Shown here: positions 19,293 to 28,314 of the stretch, in pieces
Layout: each line of letters opens with the position of its first letter
Position numbering within the stretch: position 1 is the stretch's first letter
Assembly: GCA_025141675.1 (NCBI GenBank)
Contig: CP081161.1
Span: forward strand, 780,001-844,000
Source: Rhodobacteraceae bacterium S2214
Lineage (GTDB): Bacteria > Pseudomonadota > Alphaproteobacteria > Rhodobacterales > Rhodobacteraceae
Length of the DNA: 64,000 bases
Reading direction: 5' to 3'
The notes under the pieces: generated by a model
The model's input: the letters and a program-made list of their open reading frames with translations, nothing else
What the model was told of the DNA's origin: nothing
The model's database searches: none
Position numbers and translations under genes: made by a program

Positions 19293-19970
19293 TCAGGTTA
19301 GGTCCGGAATTGTGGTCAGGTCAGACAGAACATGGTGCGGTTTCGCGTAAAGGCGATCCACAGGCTCACCCGCGCGGTTCACCCATGCGGTTTGGAACCC
19401 GTAGCCCGCAGCACCAGCAGCGTCCCATCCGTTAGACGAGACAAACAAAACTTCATCACGGGCGCAGCCGTAATGCGCCTCGACAAGGTCATAAACTTTC
19501 GCATGGGGTTTAAAGACGCCGACGCTTTCAACGGTCAGGTTCGCTGTGATGAATTCACCTAATCCGGCTGAATCGACCGCACCTGACAACATATCAGGCG
19601 ATCCGTTGGATAGGATGCCGGTCTGAATGCCGCGGCTATTCAGCTCTGCCAGCATGTCTGGGACTTCGGCGTAGGCGGGCAGTTCCCAGTATAAGGCAAG
19701 CAGACGTTCGCGCAGAATAGGATCGTCAAGGCCAGCGGCCTCCATCGCCCAATCCAACCCGTCTTGCGTGACCTGCCAGAAATCACAGTGCTGATCAGCG
19801 ACCGCACGCAGCCATGTGTATTGCAACTGTTTCAGCCGCCAATCGCGGGCAAGCTTGGGCCAGACGGCGGCCAATGCGTCTTGTCCGGGTTCATCTGCCG
19901 CCAAACGCGCAGCGGCGTTCACGTCAAACAAGGTCCCGTAAGCATCAAAGATGCAGGTGGTGATTGGCAT
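19293..19970 (-). CDS. Haloacid dehalogenase, type II
   Basis: 225 residues from ATG 19970, which has GGAGGG six bases upstream; a longer frame to 20012 has no support. The L-2-haloacid dehalogenase pattern is complete: nucleophile Asp in FDAYGTLFDV (~res 8-17), LSNGSPDML, lysine in VFKPHAKVYDL and SSNGWDAAGAAGYG. The family hydrolyses the carbon-halogen bond of short 2-haloacids. First gene of the minus-strand group with the hydrolase and dehydratase; divergent from the FKBP gene. Confidence 0.9.
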   Translation of the reverse strand: MPITTCIFDAYGTLFDVNAAARLAADEPGQDALAAVWPKLARDWRLKQLQYTWLRAVADQHCDFWQVTQDGLDWAMEAAGLDDPILRERLLALYWELPAYAEVPDMLAELNSRGIQTGILSNGSPDMLSGAVDSAGLGEFITANLTVESVGVFKPHAKVYDLVEAHYGCARDEVLFVSSNGWDAAGAAGYGFQTAWVNRAGEPVDRLYAKPHHVLSDLTTIPDLT

Positions 19971-20097
19971 TGTATCCCTCCGTCGCGTGTCCCGCCGCAC
20001 GTTGGCATGCACAGGCGGGAACGAAAAGGGGCAAAGCGGTTTGCGACCTGCGGCGCGTGCCTGTAGGGTCCGGCGACTGAAAATTGAAAGGACGATT

Positions 20098-20532
20098 ATG
20101 TCAGAGGCAAAACAGGGCGATACCGTCCAAATCCATTACAAAGGCACATTGGACGACGGGACTGTTTTTGACAGCTCTGAAGGTCGTGATCCGCTGGAAT
20201 TCGCAGTTGGATCTGGCATGATTATTCCGGGCTTGGATAAAGCCATTCCGGGCATGAAAGTTGGCGACAAGAAAGTCGTGAATGTGCCTTGTGCAGAAGC
20301 CTACGGTGAAGTGAACCTTGAAAACCGGCAGGCTGTGCCGCGCGACCAGTTCCCAGACAACATCCCGATGGAAGTTGGGACACAGTTGCAGATGCAAGGC
20401 GAAGGCGGCCAGGTGATGGTCGTGACCATCGTCGAAGTAGCCGATACAGAGGTTACCCTTGATGCAAACCACGCGCTTGCGGGCAAGGACCTGACGTTTG
20501 CGATTGAAATGATCGCGATCCAGCCCGCCTAA
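20098..20532 (+). CDS. FKBP-type peptidyl-prolyl isomerase, SlyD-like
   Basis: 144 residues from ATG 20098 (GAAAGGACG upstream). The FKBP core is GDTVQIHYKGTLDDGTVFDSS and GMIIPGLDKAIPGMKVGDKK. An IF chaperone insert lies at ~res 70-120 (PRDQFPDNIPMEVGTQLQM). The arrangement is that of SlyD, a folding catalyst and chaperone. The His/Cys-rich metal-binding tail of enterobacterial SlyD is missing; the protein ends FAIEMIAIQPA. Confidence 0.9.
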   Translation: MSEAKQGDTVQIHYKGTLDDGTVFDSSEGRDPLEFAVGSGMIIPGLDKAIPGMKVGDKKVVNVPCAEAYGEVNLENRQAVPRDQFPDNIPMEVGTQLQMQGEGGQVMVVTIVEVADTEVTLDANHALAGKDLTFAIEMIAIQPA

Positions 20533-20536
20533 AAAA

Positions 20537-20567
20537 ATGCCCCGCAGGCCTGTTGTGTGCGGGGCAT
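20537..20567. terminator. Rho-independent terminator behind the FKBP gene (bidirectional)
   Basis: ATGCCCCGCA (20537-20546) and TGCGGGGCAT (20558-20567) form a 10-bp GC-rich stem. On the minus strand it is followed by a run of T (AAAAAAA at 20531-20537 on the plus strand), so it can also stop fabI transcripts from the right. On the plus strand the tail is only TGAAAC. Confidence 0.75.
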
Positions 20568-20778
20568 TGAAACAAAATAAAGTACTACTCGATAATGTTC
20601 ACATCGCTAGATTGCGATGGTTAACAATCGGTTAACGTAAGAATTGCGCGTTTATGCGCGACGTGACTTGCCCAAAATGTTGCTTTTCGGTTTCAGTTCA
20701 GCGGTCCGACCGCGATGCTGAATTCCCCGATCGTTGCCAAGACGGAATGATGACGCCGGACATGCCGACGTCATATTC

Positions 20779-21567
20779 TTACAGGTTGTCGATCTGCGGC
20801 ATACCAAGCACGTGATACCCACCATCGACGCGAATAATTTCGCCCGTTGTGCACGCACCCGCGTCAGAAGCCAGATAAACAGCTGTTCCGCCAACGGCTT
20901 CTAGCGTTGCATTGGCGCGCATTGGGGCGTTTTCGCCAGTGTGCTTGTACGTCCGACGCGCGCCACCAATGGCCGCACCAGCAAGCGTTTTCATCGGGCC
21001 GGGGCTGATCGCGTTCACGCGGATACCGTCAGGGCCAAGGTCATTGGCAAGGTAGCGGACAGCGCTTTCCAGCGCGGCCTTTGCCACACCCATCACGTTG
21101 TAGTTCGGGGTCACACGGTTCGCACCTTGGTAGGTCAATGTCATGATCGTGCCGCCGTTTGGCATCAGTTCGTGGGACCGGCGGGCAACGTCGATCAGCG
21201 AATAACAGGAAATCTCCATCGAACGACCAAAGTTCTCGCGGGACGTGTTCATGATCCGGCCGGTCAATTCGTCTTTGTTCGAAAACGCGATGGCGTGGAC
21301 GACAAAATCAATCGTGCCCCATTTTTCTTTGATGCCTTGGAATGCGGTGTCCATTGACGCTTCATCCGTCACATCAACATCGACCATAAAGTCGGACCCG
21401 ACAGATGCAGCCAGTGGTTCAAGACGTTTGCCGAATGCTTCGCCTTGATACGTGAACGCAAGCTCGGCACCGGCCTCTGCCAACGCCTTGGCAATGCCCC
21501 ATGCAATAGAGCGTTCATTGGCTACGCCCATTACCAAGCCACGTTTGCCTTGCATCGAAAGTGTCAT
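20779..21567 (-). CDS. fabI: Enoyl-[acyl-carrier-protein] reductase (NADH)
   Basis: 262 residues from ATG 21567 with GGGGACATGAC upstream. FabI hallmarks: RGLVMGVANERSIAWGIAKA near the start, the SDR-like active site YNVMGVAKAA (Tyr-x6-Lys) and ISPGPMKTLAG. It catalyses the last step of the fatty-acid elongation cycle. In many relatives it follows fabA-fabB; here fabB lies 2.3 kb away with foreign genes between. The 210 bp downstream, up to the FKBP terminator, contain no convincing gene. Confidence 0.95.
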   Translation of the reverse strand: MTLSMQGKRGLVMGVANERSIAWGIAKALAEAGAELAFTYQGEAFGKRLEPLAASVGSDFMVDVDVTDEASMDTAFQGIKEKWGTIDFVVHAIAFSNKDELTGRIMNTSRENFGRSMEISCYSLIDVARRSHELMPNGGTIMTLTYQGANRVTPNYNVMGVAKAALESAVRYLANDLGPDGIRVNAISPGPMKTLAGAAIGGARRTYKHTGENAPMRANATLEAVGGTAVYLASDAGACTTGEIIRVDGGYHVLGMPQIDNL

Positions 21568-21999
21568 GTCATGTCCCCTTTGTTGGATTCTCATTGGCGG
21601 GTTTGACGGATGAGGTCAAGTTTTAGGGGTGTCGCTTGAATTGCAACAAGAACAGCAGATTCGCTAGCTGATAGAACCACAAGGAAACAAGGGCCTTATA
21701 GGTGCTGCGACAGCTTTACGAATGACCTTGCGTAAGTACCTGTTTACGTTGCGAAAAAAGGCGGAATGGTCATTTTTGCGTTGTTTGGGGCAACACTGTG
21801 GCTTTGATCAGCACATCTTGCTGCAATTGAGGTGACGAAAACCCCGCCGAGACCGCATTGTCGCCAATTACGAGACAAATTCGATCCATAACACTGCGGT
21901 GATTGAATAGGTCGCCTGATGCACTTTGCAAACCGCCCAACGAGGTCGGAACACAAGCAGCAGGCAGCCTATTTGTTGGGATCAATGAAGGGTGAACTA
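21568..21999. other. Intergenic region between fabI and the LysM gene
   Basis: 432 bp between divergent genes, so it must hold at least two promoters. No confident -35/-10 pair, repeat or structured RNA was recognised. Short overlapping open frames near 21744-21985 on the minus strand have no ribosome site and no protein-like composition. Confidence 0.4.
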
Positions 22000-23076
22000 A
22001 TGATCGGAACGAAATTGAAACTGGGTGTGGCTAGCTCCATTCTTGTGATGGCTGCTGGAGCAGCACAGGCGCAACAGGCGTGTGAATCTTATACTGTCCA
22101 GCCGGGCGATTCACTGAGCGGTATCGCGCGGTCTGCCTATGGCGACATCAACTTTCAGCAAATCTGGGATGCAAACCGTAGCAAAATCGGTCGCAACCCG
22201 AACTCTATTTCCGTAGGGATGCGTTTGGAACTGCCTTGTGCAGACGGCACGCTTGCCTCCGTTGCTGCCGCAGCACCAGCAGAAGACGCTGTTGAAGAAA
22301 CCGTTGCGGCCCCAGCTGCCGCACCAGCGACAACGCTGAAAATCGGTCTTGTGACTGGCGACGACTACCCACCTTACACGGACGAAGACGCAAACGGCGG
22401 CGGTGTTGTGACACAGCTGGTGCGCGAAGCACTTGCAACGGTCGACACAGGCGTCGAAGCTGACATTACATTCATCAACGACTGGGGTTCGCACCTTGAC
22501 GTGTTGGTGCCATCAGGCGCATTCGACGGCACATTCCCGTGGGTTGCACCTGATTGCGAAGCAGGCGGCCTGTCCGAAGACATGCAAGCGCGTTGCGACA
22601 ATTTCCGCTTCGCCGACCCGGTCTACGAAATCGTAACTGGTCTGATTACATCTGCTGACAGCCCACTGGGTACAACCGAGACTTACGCAGATTTCGAAGG
22701 CAAAACGATCTGTATCCCTGAAGGCTATGGCGCATTCGTGATGTCCTCTGGTGGTGTCTCAGACGACGCGGTGACGTATGAAAAGCCAGCAACACCTGAA
22801 GCTTGTTTTGAGCAGTTGGTCGCCGGATCTGTCGATGCTGTTGAAATGGAACTGCGTCAGGCGGCTGATCTTCTGTCCAAATTGGACATCGAAGACGACG
22901 TTGCTGTGAACAATGCAGTGAACGCAGTCATCGCTTTGACGGTCTTTGTTTCACAAAACAACGAAGACGGTGATGCGATCTTGGAAGCGATCAATACTGG
23001 CCTCGAAAACATCCGCGGCAACGGTGTTTGGTTCCAAACCGTACAGTCCGGTTTCCAAGCCTACTACGGCGAGTAA
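22000..23076 (+). CDS. LysM-domain protein fused to a family 3 solute-binding domain
   Basis: 358 residues from ATG 22000 (GAAGGGTGA upstream). A signal peptide (ASSILVMAAGAAQAQQ) is followed by a LysM module at ~res 30-75 (YTVQPGDSLSGIARSAYG, then PNSISVGMRLELPC). An Ala/Glu/Pro-rich linker leads to a periplasmic binding-protein domain from ~res 108 (LKIGLVTGDDYPPYTDED, GKTICIPEGYGAFV, ELRQAADLL). LysM binds peptidoglycan, so the receptor would be tethered to the wall. No permease or ATPase gene is adjacent, and a signalling or structural role is as likely as uptake. Confidence 0.82.
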   Translation: MIGTKLKLGVASSILVMAAGAAQAQQACESYTVQPGDSLSGIARSAYGDINFQQIWDANRSKIGRNPNSISVGMRLELPCADGTLASVAAAAPAEDAVEETVAAPAAAPATTLKIGLVTGDDYPPYTDEDANGGGVVTQLVREALATVDTGVEADITFINDWGSHLDVLVPSGAFDGTFPWVAPDCEAGGLSEDMQARCDNFRFADPVYEIVTGLITSADSPLGTTETYADFEGKTICIPEGYGAFVMSSGGVSDDAVTYEKPATPEACFEQLVAGSVDAVEMELRQAADLLSKLDIEDDVAVNNAVNAVIALTVFVSQNNEDGDAILEAINTGLENIRGNGVWFQTVQSGFQAYYGE

Positions 23077-23160
23077 TCGGGTTTCATGCAGTCTTGTACG
23101 CCCAAAGAAACCGAAACCAAGGACAGCGCATTTGCGCTGTCTGCAAACCGGAATGGAAAT

Positions 23161-23799
23161 ATGTGCACTCAAATTAGTCCAAACTCCAAACCTATGGTCG
23201 CACGTCTCGGCGGGCTTTCACAGACGATCGCCTTGGCCACTGCTTTGTGTGGTGGCCTCGCGACTGCAGGCTTTGCGCAAACAGAAAATACAGTCACGCT
23301 GAAATACCAAGGCGGTGAAGATATCACGGGCGAATTCCTAGAAGTCGCCAATGGTATGGTCAAAATCGATTCAGCCATCGGCATGATCGCAATTCCGCTG
23401 GACGGTCTGTCCTGCGTTGGTGCGGCGTGTCCGGACGGCACCCATATTGAACTGGCGGGCGAACCTGTGACCCTGACGTCCAAAGTCGGTAATGTATCCC
23501 TGTCGGGTCACCTGATTGATATCGTCGATGGGCAATACGTCTTGGCGACGAACATCGGCGAAATCAAAATCGACACCGACACAGTCAACTGCGCAGGTGT
23601 TGATTGCTTGCCGCAAGAAGGTAACGACGAAGTTCCCTTTGCTTTTGGCGGTAAAGTCACCTTGGTCGGCGGTTCTGCGCGCTTGGAAGGCATCCTGACA
23701 GACTTTGTCGATGGTGCCTTTGTGGTCGAAACCGAAAACCTCGGTTTGGTCCGTGTTAGTTCCGACAGCTACACGTGCGAGGGCGAAGGTTGCCCGTAA
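23161..23799 (+). CDS. Secreted protein made of three Cys-pair repeats, function unknown
   Basis: About 212 residues from ATG 23161; ATG 23086 and ATG 23194 are alternatives and no ribosome site decides. The signal sequence ends near ATAGFAQ. The mature part has three repeats of about 48 residues with a V-x-L..G..L-x-G-x-L..DG-x-x-x-V plan, each closing with CxGxxCP or similar: CVGAACP, CAGVDCLP, CEGEGCP. Each repeat probably forms a small beta unit with one disulfide. Similar modules occur ahead of OmpA or binding-protein domains in related bacteria (from memory). It follows the LysM protein directly and ends at a terminator. Confidence 0.75.
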   Translation: MCTQISPNSKPMVARLGGLSQTIALATALCGGLATAGFAQTENTVTLKYQGGEDITGEFLEVANGMVKIDSAIGMIAIPLDGLSCVGAACPDGTHIELAGEPVTLTSKVGNVSLSGHLIDIVDGQYVLATNIGEIKIDTDTVNCAGVDCLPQEGNDEVPFAFGGKVTLVGGSARLEGILTDFVDGAFVVETENLGLVRVSSDSYTCEGEGCP

Positions 23800-23833
23800 A
23801 GGGCGCGCTCTTCTAACCCAGACCTAGAATGCG

Positions 23834-23867
23834 AAAAGGGGCACATCTTTGCAGATGTGCCCCTTTT
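23834..23867. terminator. Bidirectional rho-independent terminator
   Basis: AAAAGGGGCACATC (23834-23847) and GATGTGCCCCTTTT (23854-23867) form a perfect 14-bp stem with T-runs on both strands. It lies between the convergent repeat protein and fabB genes. Confidence 0.92.
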
Positions 23868-23887
23868 GTGTCGTGTGATCGTTGGGC

Positions 23888-25117
23888 TTAGCCCTTGAAT
23901 TTGCTCAGCAGCATCGACCCGTTTGTCCCGCCGAACCCGAATGAATTCGTCATGACGGTGTCCAGCCCTGCGTTCTCGACCACTTCGGTCGCGATTTCCT
24001 CGGCTTTCAATGCGGGGTCCAGATGTTCCACGTTGATTGACGGCGCGATAAAATCATTTTCCAACATCAACAGGCAGTAAACAGCCTCGGACGCACCAGT
24101 GGCCCCTTGGCTGTGACCTGTCATGGACTTTGTAGATGACACAGGTGGTGTGCTGCCTTCGCCAAATACACGACGAACGGCTTCGATTTCGCCAACATCA
24201 CCCACGGGAGTCGATGTGCCATGTGCATTGATGTAGCTGACCTTGCGGCCTTCAGGCAGCGTTTTCAAAGCGCCGCGCATTGCACGTTCGCCGCCTTCAC
24301 CGGATGGGGCAACCATGTCAGCACCGTCGGATGTGGCTGAGAAGCCAGTCACTTCGGCGTAGATTTTTGCACCACGTGCCTGTGCGGCCTCAAGGCTTTC
24401 CAGCACAACCATCGCGCCACCGCCTGCGATCACGAAACCATCGCGGCCTGCATCAAACGCACGGGACGCCTTTTCAGGGGTGTCGTTATATTTGGACGAC
24501 ATCGCGCCCATTGCGTCGAACAGGCAGGACAATGTCCAATCCAATTCCTCGCCACCGCCCGCAAACATCGTGTCTTGTGTGCCAAGCGCGATTTGCTGGG
24601 CTGCCATGCCGATGCAGTGCAGGGACGTGGAACAGGCCGACGTGATCGAAAAGTTCATGCCCTTGATCTGGAACGCCGTCGCGAGGTTTGCAGATACCGT
24701 GGACGACATCGTCTTTGGCACAGCAAATGGCCCGATGCGTTTTGTGGCACCGGTGTTTTCTACAACCTTGTGTGCGGCAAACATCGCAGATGTAGACGGA
24801 CCACCAGAACCGGCAATCACACCCGTCATCGGGTTCACCACTTGGTCTTCTTCCAGACCGGCATCTTCAATCGCTTGCTTCATCGCGATGTAGGAATATG
24901 CCGCACCCGGCCCCATGAACCGCAACGTGCGTTTGTCCACGTGATCGGCCACGTTCAACTTCACAGTGCCCGCGACCTGGGACCGAAAGCCGTGTTCAAC
25001 CATATCGGGGCTGGCTTCAATGCCGGATTTCCCGGCTTTCAAAGAGGCCAGAACCTCGTCTGCATTATTTCCGATAGGGGATACGATCCCCAAGCCTGTA
25101 ACGACGACGCGACGCAT
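23888..25117 (-). CDS. fabB: 3-oxoacyl-[acyl-carrier-protein] synthase I
   Basis: 409 residues from ATG 25117, preceded by AAAAAAGGACTGATC. The elongating condensing-enzyme triad is present: Cys in [11 protein letters not shown] (~res 163), His in [11 protein letters not shown] (~res 298) and His in [11 protein letters not shown] (~res 333), with the C-terminal [11 protein letters not shown]. The FabB rather than FabF assignment rests on overall pattern and the presence of fabA nearby. FabB elongates the cis-3-decenoyl product of FabA in unsaturated fatty-acid synthesis. Normally directly behind fabA; here separated by marC and an SDR on the other strand. Confidence 0.93.
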   Translation of the reverse strand: MRRVVVTGLGIVSPIGNNADEVLASLKAGKSGIEASPDMVEHGFRSQVAGTVKLNVADHVDKRTLRFMGPGAAYSYIAMKQAIEDAGLEEDQVVNPMTGVIAGSGGPSTSAMFAAHKVVENTGATKRIGPFAVPKTMSSTVSANLATAFQIKGMNFSITSACSTSLHCIGMAAQQIALGTQDTMFAGGGEELDWTLSCLFDAMGAMSSKYNDTPEKASRAFDAGRDGFVIAGGGAMVVLESLEAAQARGAKIYAEVTGFSATSDGADMVAPSGEGGERAMRGALKTLPEGRKVSYINAHGTSTPVGDVGEIEAVRRVFGEGSTPPVSSTKSMTGHSQGATGASEAVYCLLMLENDFIAPSINVEHLDPALKAEEIATEVVENAGLDTVMTNSFGFGGTNGSMLLSKFKG

Positions 25118-25278
25118 GATCAGTCCTTTTTTAAGTCCATGCCTGTTTAGGCGACCCTGCCTGAGAGGCGCAAGAAGAAAGGGGCGCCCGTTCAGGTGCA
25201 TTCGTATCTGTGACATGCTATTTCAGGATGAATTCAATTTGGGCCGGATTGTTGGTCCCTTCGGCAGATGAGGTGACT

Positions 25279-25911
25279 ATGATCGACTGGGCTGGAATAC
25301 TGCGCGAGCTCATCACGATCTTTGTTGTGATCGACCCAATTGGCAGTGTGCCGGTATTCTTGTTCGCGACTGCGGCGGTTCCGGTCGAATTGCACCGCAG
25401 ATTTGCCGCGCGCGCGGTCCTGATCGCGACGCTGGTGCTGTTGGGGTTCCTTGTCGCAGGGCAATATGTGCTCGAATTACTTGGGCTGCGGTTGGGATCT
25501 TTTCAGGTGGCGGGCGGTGTGGTGCTGTTCCTGTTCGCGCTGTCGATGATCTTTGGTGATTCAAAACCAGCCGATGAAATCAATCAGGCCGAACGCGATC
25601 ACTTGTCCGGTGCGGTCTTTCCGCTGGCGATGCCGTCAATCGCATCGCCCGGTGCGATGCTGGGGATCGTGGTCCTGACCGATAATCGTGGGAATACTGT
25701 GGCCGAACAGGCTGTTACCGCAGGGCTTCTGATCGCGGTGCTGCTGTTTACACTGCTGTTGCTGTTGGCCGCCGGACAGATTTTCAAAATTATCGGCAAC
25801 ACAGGGGCTAGCGTGATCAGTCGCGTGATGGGGATTATTCTGGCGACTATCGCGGTCGATTCCATCTTCAACGGGTTTGAGGTTCTCGGGATCATCAACG
25901 TCACTGGCTAA
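25279..25911 (+). CDS. MarC-family integral membrane protein
   Basis: 210 residues from ATG 25279 with GAGGTGACT upstream. About six membrane segments. MarC features: TIFVVIDPIGSVPVF in TM1, a central PLAMPSIASPGAMLG re-entrant-like segment and GIILATIAVDSIFNGF near the end. The family's function is unresolved; early links to multiple antibiotic resistance were not upheld. It is followed 60 bp later by an SDR gene on the same strand. Divergent from fabB. Confidence 0.9.
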   Translation: MIDWAGILRELITIFVVIDPIGSVPVFLFATAAVPVELHRRFAARAVLIATLVLLGFLVAGQYVLELLGLRLGSFQVAGGVVLFLFALSMIFGDSKPADEINQAERDHLSGAVFPLAMPSIASPGAMLGIVVLTDNRGNTVAEQAVTAGLLIAVLLFTLLLLLAAGQIFKIIGNTGASVISRVMGIILATIAVDSIFNGFEVLGIINVTG

Positions 25912-25971
25912 ACAGGCCGCAATGTGATGCTATCCTTTTCGTCAAAAATATTGCGATCAGGAACGGTTAAC

Positions 25972-26724
25972 ATGTCAGACAAAGTAGCTTTGGTCACAGG
26001 GGCGGCGCGCGGTATCGGGCTTGCCACGACACAGTTGTTTATCGAAATGGGCTGGCGCGTCGCGATGGTGGATCAGGACGCCGACGAACTTGGAACAGTT
26101 GCCGCTGGCCTAAATGACGCGTCGCCCTTCGTGTGTGACGTGTCATCGCCCGATGACGTGGATGCGATGGTGTCCGACGTGACCCGCACATTTGGTCGGA
26201 TCGACGCGGTGGTGAATAACGCAGGCGTGGCTGACTTTGGCCCGATTGAAGAAACCGACTTCGCACGCTGGCGGCGGGTGATGGACACCAATTTGGACGG
26301 TGTGTTCCTCGTGTCGCAGGCGACCATTTCGGCATTGCGCGAAACCAAGGGGGCGCTTTTGAACATCGCGTCCATCTCTGGCCTTCGGGCGTCCACGCTA
26401 CGCGTGGCCTACGGCACGTCCAAAGCGGCCGTGATCCAACTGACGAAACAGCAAGCAGCGGAATTGGGCGAATACGGCATCCGTGCCAATTGCGTCTGCC
26501 CCGGACCCGTAAGGACCAAACTGGCCATGGCAGTACATTCGCCCGAAATCATCGCAGCCTACCACGACGCGCTGCCACTGAACCGCTACGGGACAGAACG
26601 CGAAATCGCAGAAGTAATCACGTTCCTCTGTTCAGAAAAAGCGAGCTTCGTGACAGGTCAGATCGTCGCAGCAGACGGCGGGTTTGAAAGCACAGGGGTG
26701 GGGTTGCCTGCGTTGCGGGACTAG
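25972..26724 (+). CDS. Short-chain dehydrogenase/reductase (SDR)
   Basis: 250 residues from ATG 25972 (AGGAACGG upstream). Classical SDR motifs: cofactor loop TGAARGIG (~res 10), NNAGVADFG, catalytic Ser in NIASISG and YGTSKAAV with Tyr and Lys, then CPGPVRTKLA. Asp after the second strand (VDQDA) suggests NAD preference. The substrate is unknown. It lies behind marC and convergent with a small secreted-protein gene (11 bp between stops). Confidence 0.88.
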   Translation: MSDKVALVTGAARGIGLATTQLFIEMGWRVAMVDQDADELGTVAAGLNDASPFVCDVSSPDDVDAMVSDVTRTFGRIDAVVNNAGVADFGPIEETDFARWRRVMDTNLDGVFLVSQATISALRETKGALLNIASISGLRASTLRVAYGTSKAAVIQLTKQQAAELGEYGIRANCVCPGPVRTKLAMAVHSPEIIAAYHDALPLNRYGTEREIAEVITFLCSEKASFVTGQIVAADGGFESTGVGLPALRD

Positions 26725-26735
26725 CGGCGCGCGGC

Positions 26736-27089
26736 TTAGTTTTCGCAGGCCATTTTGCGAAATCCGATAACGGCTTCGGAAGGGATTGCATCGGGCGATA
26801 CGACACCACCCGTAGCCAGCCATTTCGAATTTTGCGGCGTGTCGCAATCGACCGACAGTATCCCGTGAAAGTCGCCAGACTTGCCGTCGCCTACGACATA
26901 AAGATTTGCGCCAGAGCCGTTTCGATTTTCGACGGTCTGTGCGTACCAGCCTTGGGAATAAACGCCGCCGAGTTCTTCTTCAAAGACATGCGAAAGCGCG
27001 TTCGCGTCGTCCGCTAAGGCGGGGCAAGGTGCAATCGCCGTGAGACCGGCGATTGCAAGACGGTGAAATGTGAAAGGACTGCGCGTCAA
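26736..27089 (-). CDS. Small secreted protein of unknown function
   Basis: 117 residues from a TTG codon at 27089, three bases behind the fabA stop, which suggests coupled translation. An N-terminal signal peptide (LAIAGLTAIAPCPALA) precedes about 90 residues with two cysteines (SVDCDTP and the C-terminal KMACEN) that may form one disulfide. There is no recognised domain. Its position in the fabA transcript is not informative about role. Confidence 0.6.
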   Translation of the reverse strand: MTRSPFTFHRLAIAGLTAIAPCPALADDANALSHVFEEELGGVYSQGWYAQTVENRNGSGANLYVVGDGKSGDFHGILSVDCDTPQNSKWLATGGVVSPDAIPSEAVIGFRKMACEN

Positions 27090-27094
27090 GGGCT

Positions 27095-27604
27095 TTAGCT
27101 CTCGCTCAACGCGACTTTCATGTCTTTCACCTGATAAATCACTTCGCCGTCGGCTTCGACGATCCCGTCAGCGACACCCATCGTCAAACGACGTGTCTGG
27201 ATCGCTTTGGTGAAATCAATTTTGTAGGTCAGCATCTTACGCTCTGGGCGGACCATGCCGGTCAGTTTCACTTCGCCTACGCCCAGCGCATAACCGCGCC
27301 CCTGCCAGCCGCGCCAGCCAAGGTTGAAACCGGTCAGTTGCCACAGACCGTCAAGACCCAAACAGCCCGGCATGATCGGGTTGCCGGGGAAATGGCATTC
27401 GAAGAACCACAGGTCTGGATTGATGTCGAATTCAGCGACAATATGACCTTTGCCATGCGCGCCGCCGTCTGCGGATACTTCGGTGATCCGGTCCATCATC
27501 AACATTGGCGGGGCAGGAAGCTGCGCGTTACCGGGACCAAACAGGTCGCCTGCTGCGCATTTCAAAAGGTCTTCTTTGCTAAAACTGCTCGGGAATTGTG
27601 ACAA
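27095..27604 (-). CDS. fabA: 3-hydroxydecanoyl-[acyl-carrier-protein] dehydratase/isomerase
   Basis: 169 residues, close to the FabA norm. The start is TTG 27604; the N-terminus [16 protein letters not shown] aligns with E. coli FabA, and no ATG fits. The active-site His is in [11 protein letters not shown] (~res 70) and the Asp in [11 protein letters not shown]. The enzyme dehydrates and isomerises C10 intermediates, branching to unsaturated fatty acids. Divergent from irr, 177 bp to its start. Confidence 0.95.
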   Translation of the reverse strand: MSQFPSSFSKEDLLKCAAGDLFGPGNAQLPAPPMLMMDRITEVSADGGAHGKGHIVAEFDINPDLWFFECHFPGNPIMPGCLGLDGLWQLTGFNLGWRGWQGRGYALGVGEVKLTGMVRPERKMLTYKIDFTKAIQTRRLTMGVADGIVEADGEVIYQVKDMKVALSES

Positions 27605-27781
27605 TGGACTGGCTCTTTTATGGTTAGTTGCTTTGGCTCACCTGTATCATTTGCGGTAACTTAAGGGCAAGTGGTGTGCCCTTTGCCTGTCAGATCAGCC
27701 AAATCCGATGCAGAAAAAGTGTTTTCATTTGATCCTAGCGGTTTTTTACCCATATTAAGAGAGGCAAGGAGACGACCGTCG

Positions 27782-28198
27782 ATGATCGAGACAGCAACAG
27801 ACCGCGGCACATCATGGCTGGCAACAGCCGACGTGCGCCCAACACGCCAGCGTGTCACGCTTGCGACATTGCTTGTGGGCGATGGTCAGAACCGGCACGT
27901 CACAGCCGAAAGCCTGTTTGATGCGGCGTCCAAGCACGGTGAAAAGGTGTCACTAGCCACGGTTTACAACACGCTGCGTGCGTTTTGTGATGCAGGTCTG
28001 ATGCGCGAGATTACCGTCGACGGGTCAAAAAGCTATTTTGACACCAACATCAGCGATCACCCGCATTTCTACTGGGAAGACGATCACAAGCTGACCGATG
28101 CAGCCGCTGAACAGTTGGAAATCGCAAAATTGCCCGACGTACCGGCTGGCGCTGAAATCGCATCTGTTGATGTCGTGATTCGGCTGCGCCGTACTTAA
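27782..28198 (+). CDS. irr: Iron-responsive Fur-family regulator, Irr-like
   Basis: 138 residues from ATG 27782 (AAGGAGACG upstream). A Fur winged helix (RPTRQRVTLATLL, VSLATVYNTLRAF) is followed by DTNISDHPHFYWEDDHKL, the HxH-type segment used by Irr for heme sensing. The N-terminal heme regulatory motif of Bradyrhizobium Irr is absent, as in other Rhodobacterales. Irr represses iron-using genes when heme is low. Placement beside fabA is common in this order, from memory. Confidence 0.85.
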   Translation: MIETATDRGTSWLATADVRPTRQRVTLATLLVGDGQNRHVTAESLFDAASKHGEKVSLATVYNTLRAFCDAGLMREITVDGSKSYFDTNISDHPHFYWEDDHKLTDAAAEQLEIAKLPDVPAGAEIASVDVVIRLRRT

Positions 28199-28314
28199 GA
28201 TCAGGTCGGGTTTCGCTGACCTTGATTCAGTAGAAACACACTGTCAGTCTTATCGGCATTATACACCTGCTATTTCGCAGGAATTTCTTTAAGTCGATTT
28301 CGGGGGCAGTTTTC

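Noticed and set aside
20640..20778. A ~40-residue frame behind fabI ending in KSNILGKSRRA
   Set aside because: It begins right after the fabI stop but has no clear ribosome site and no recognised family; too weak to call.
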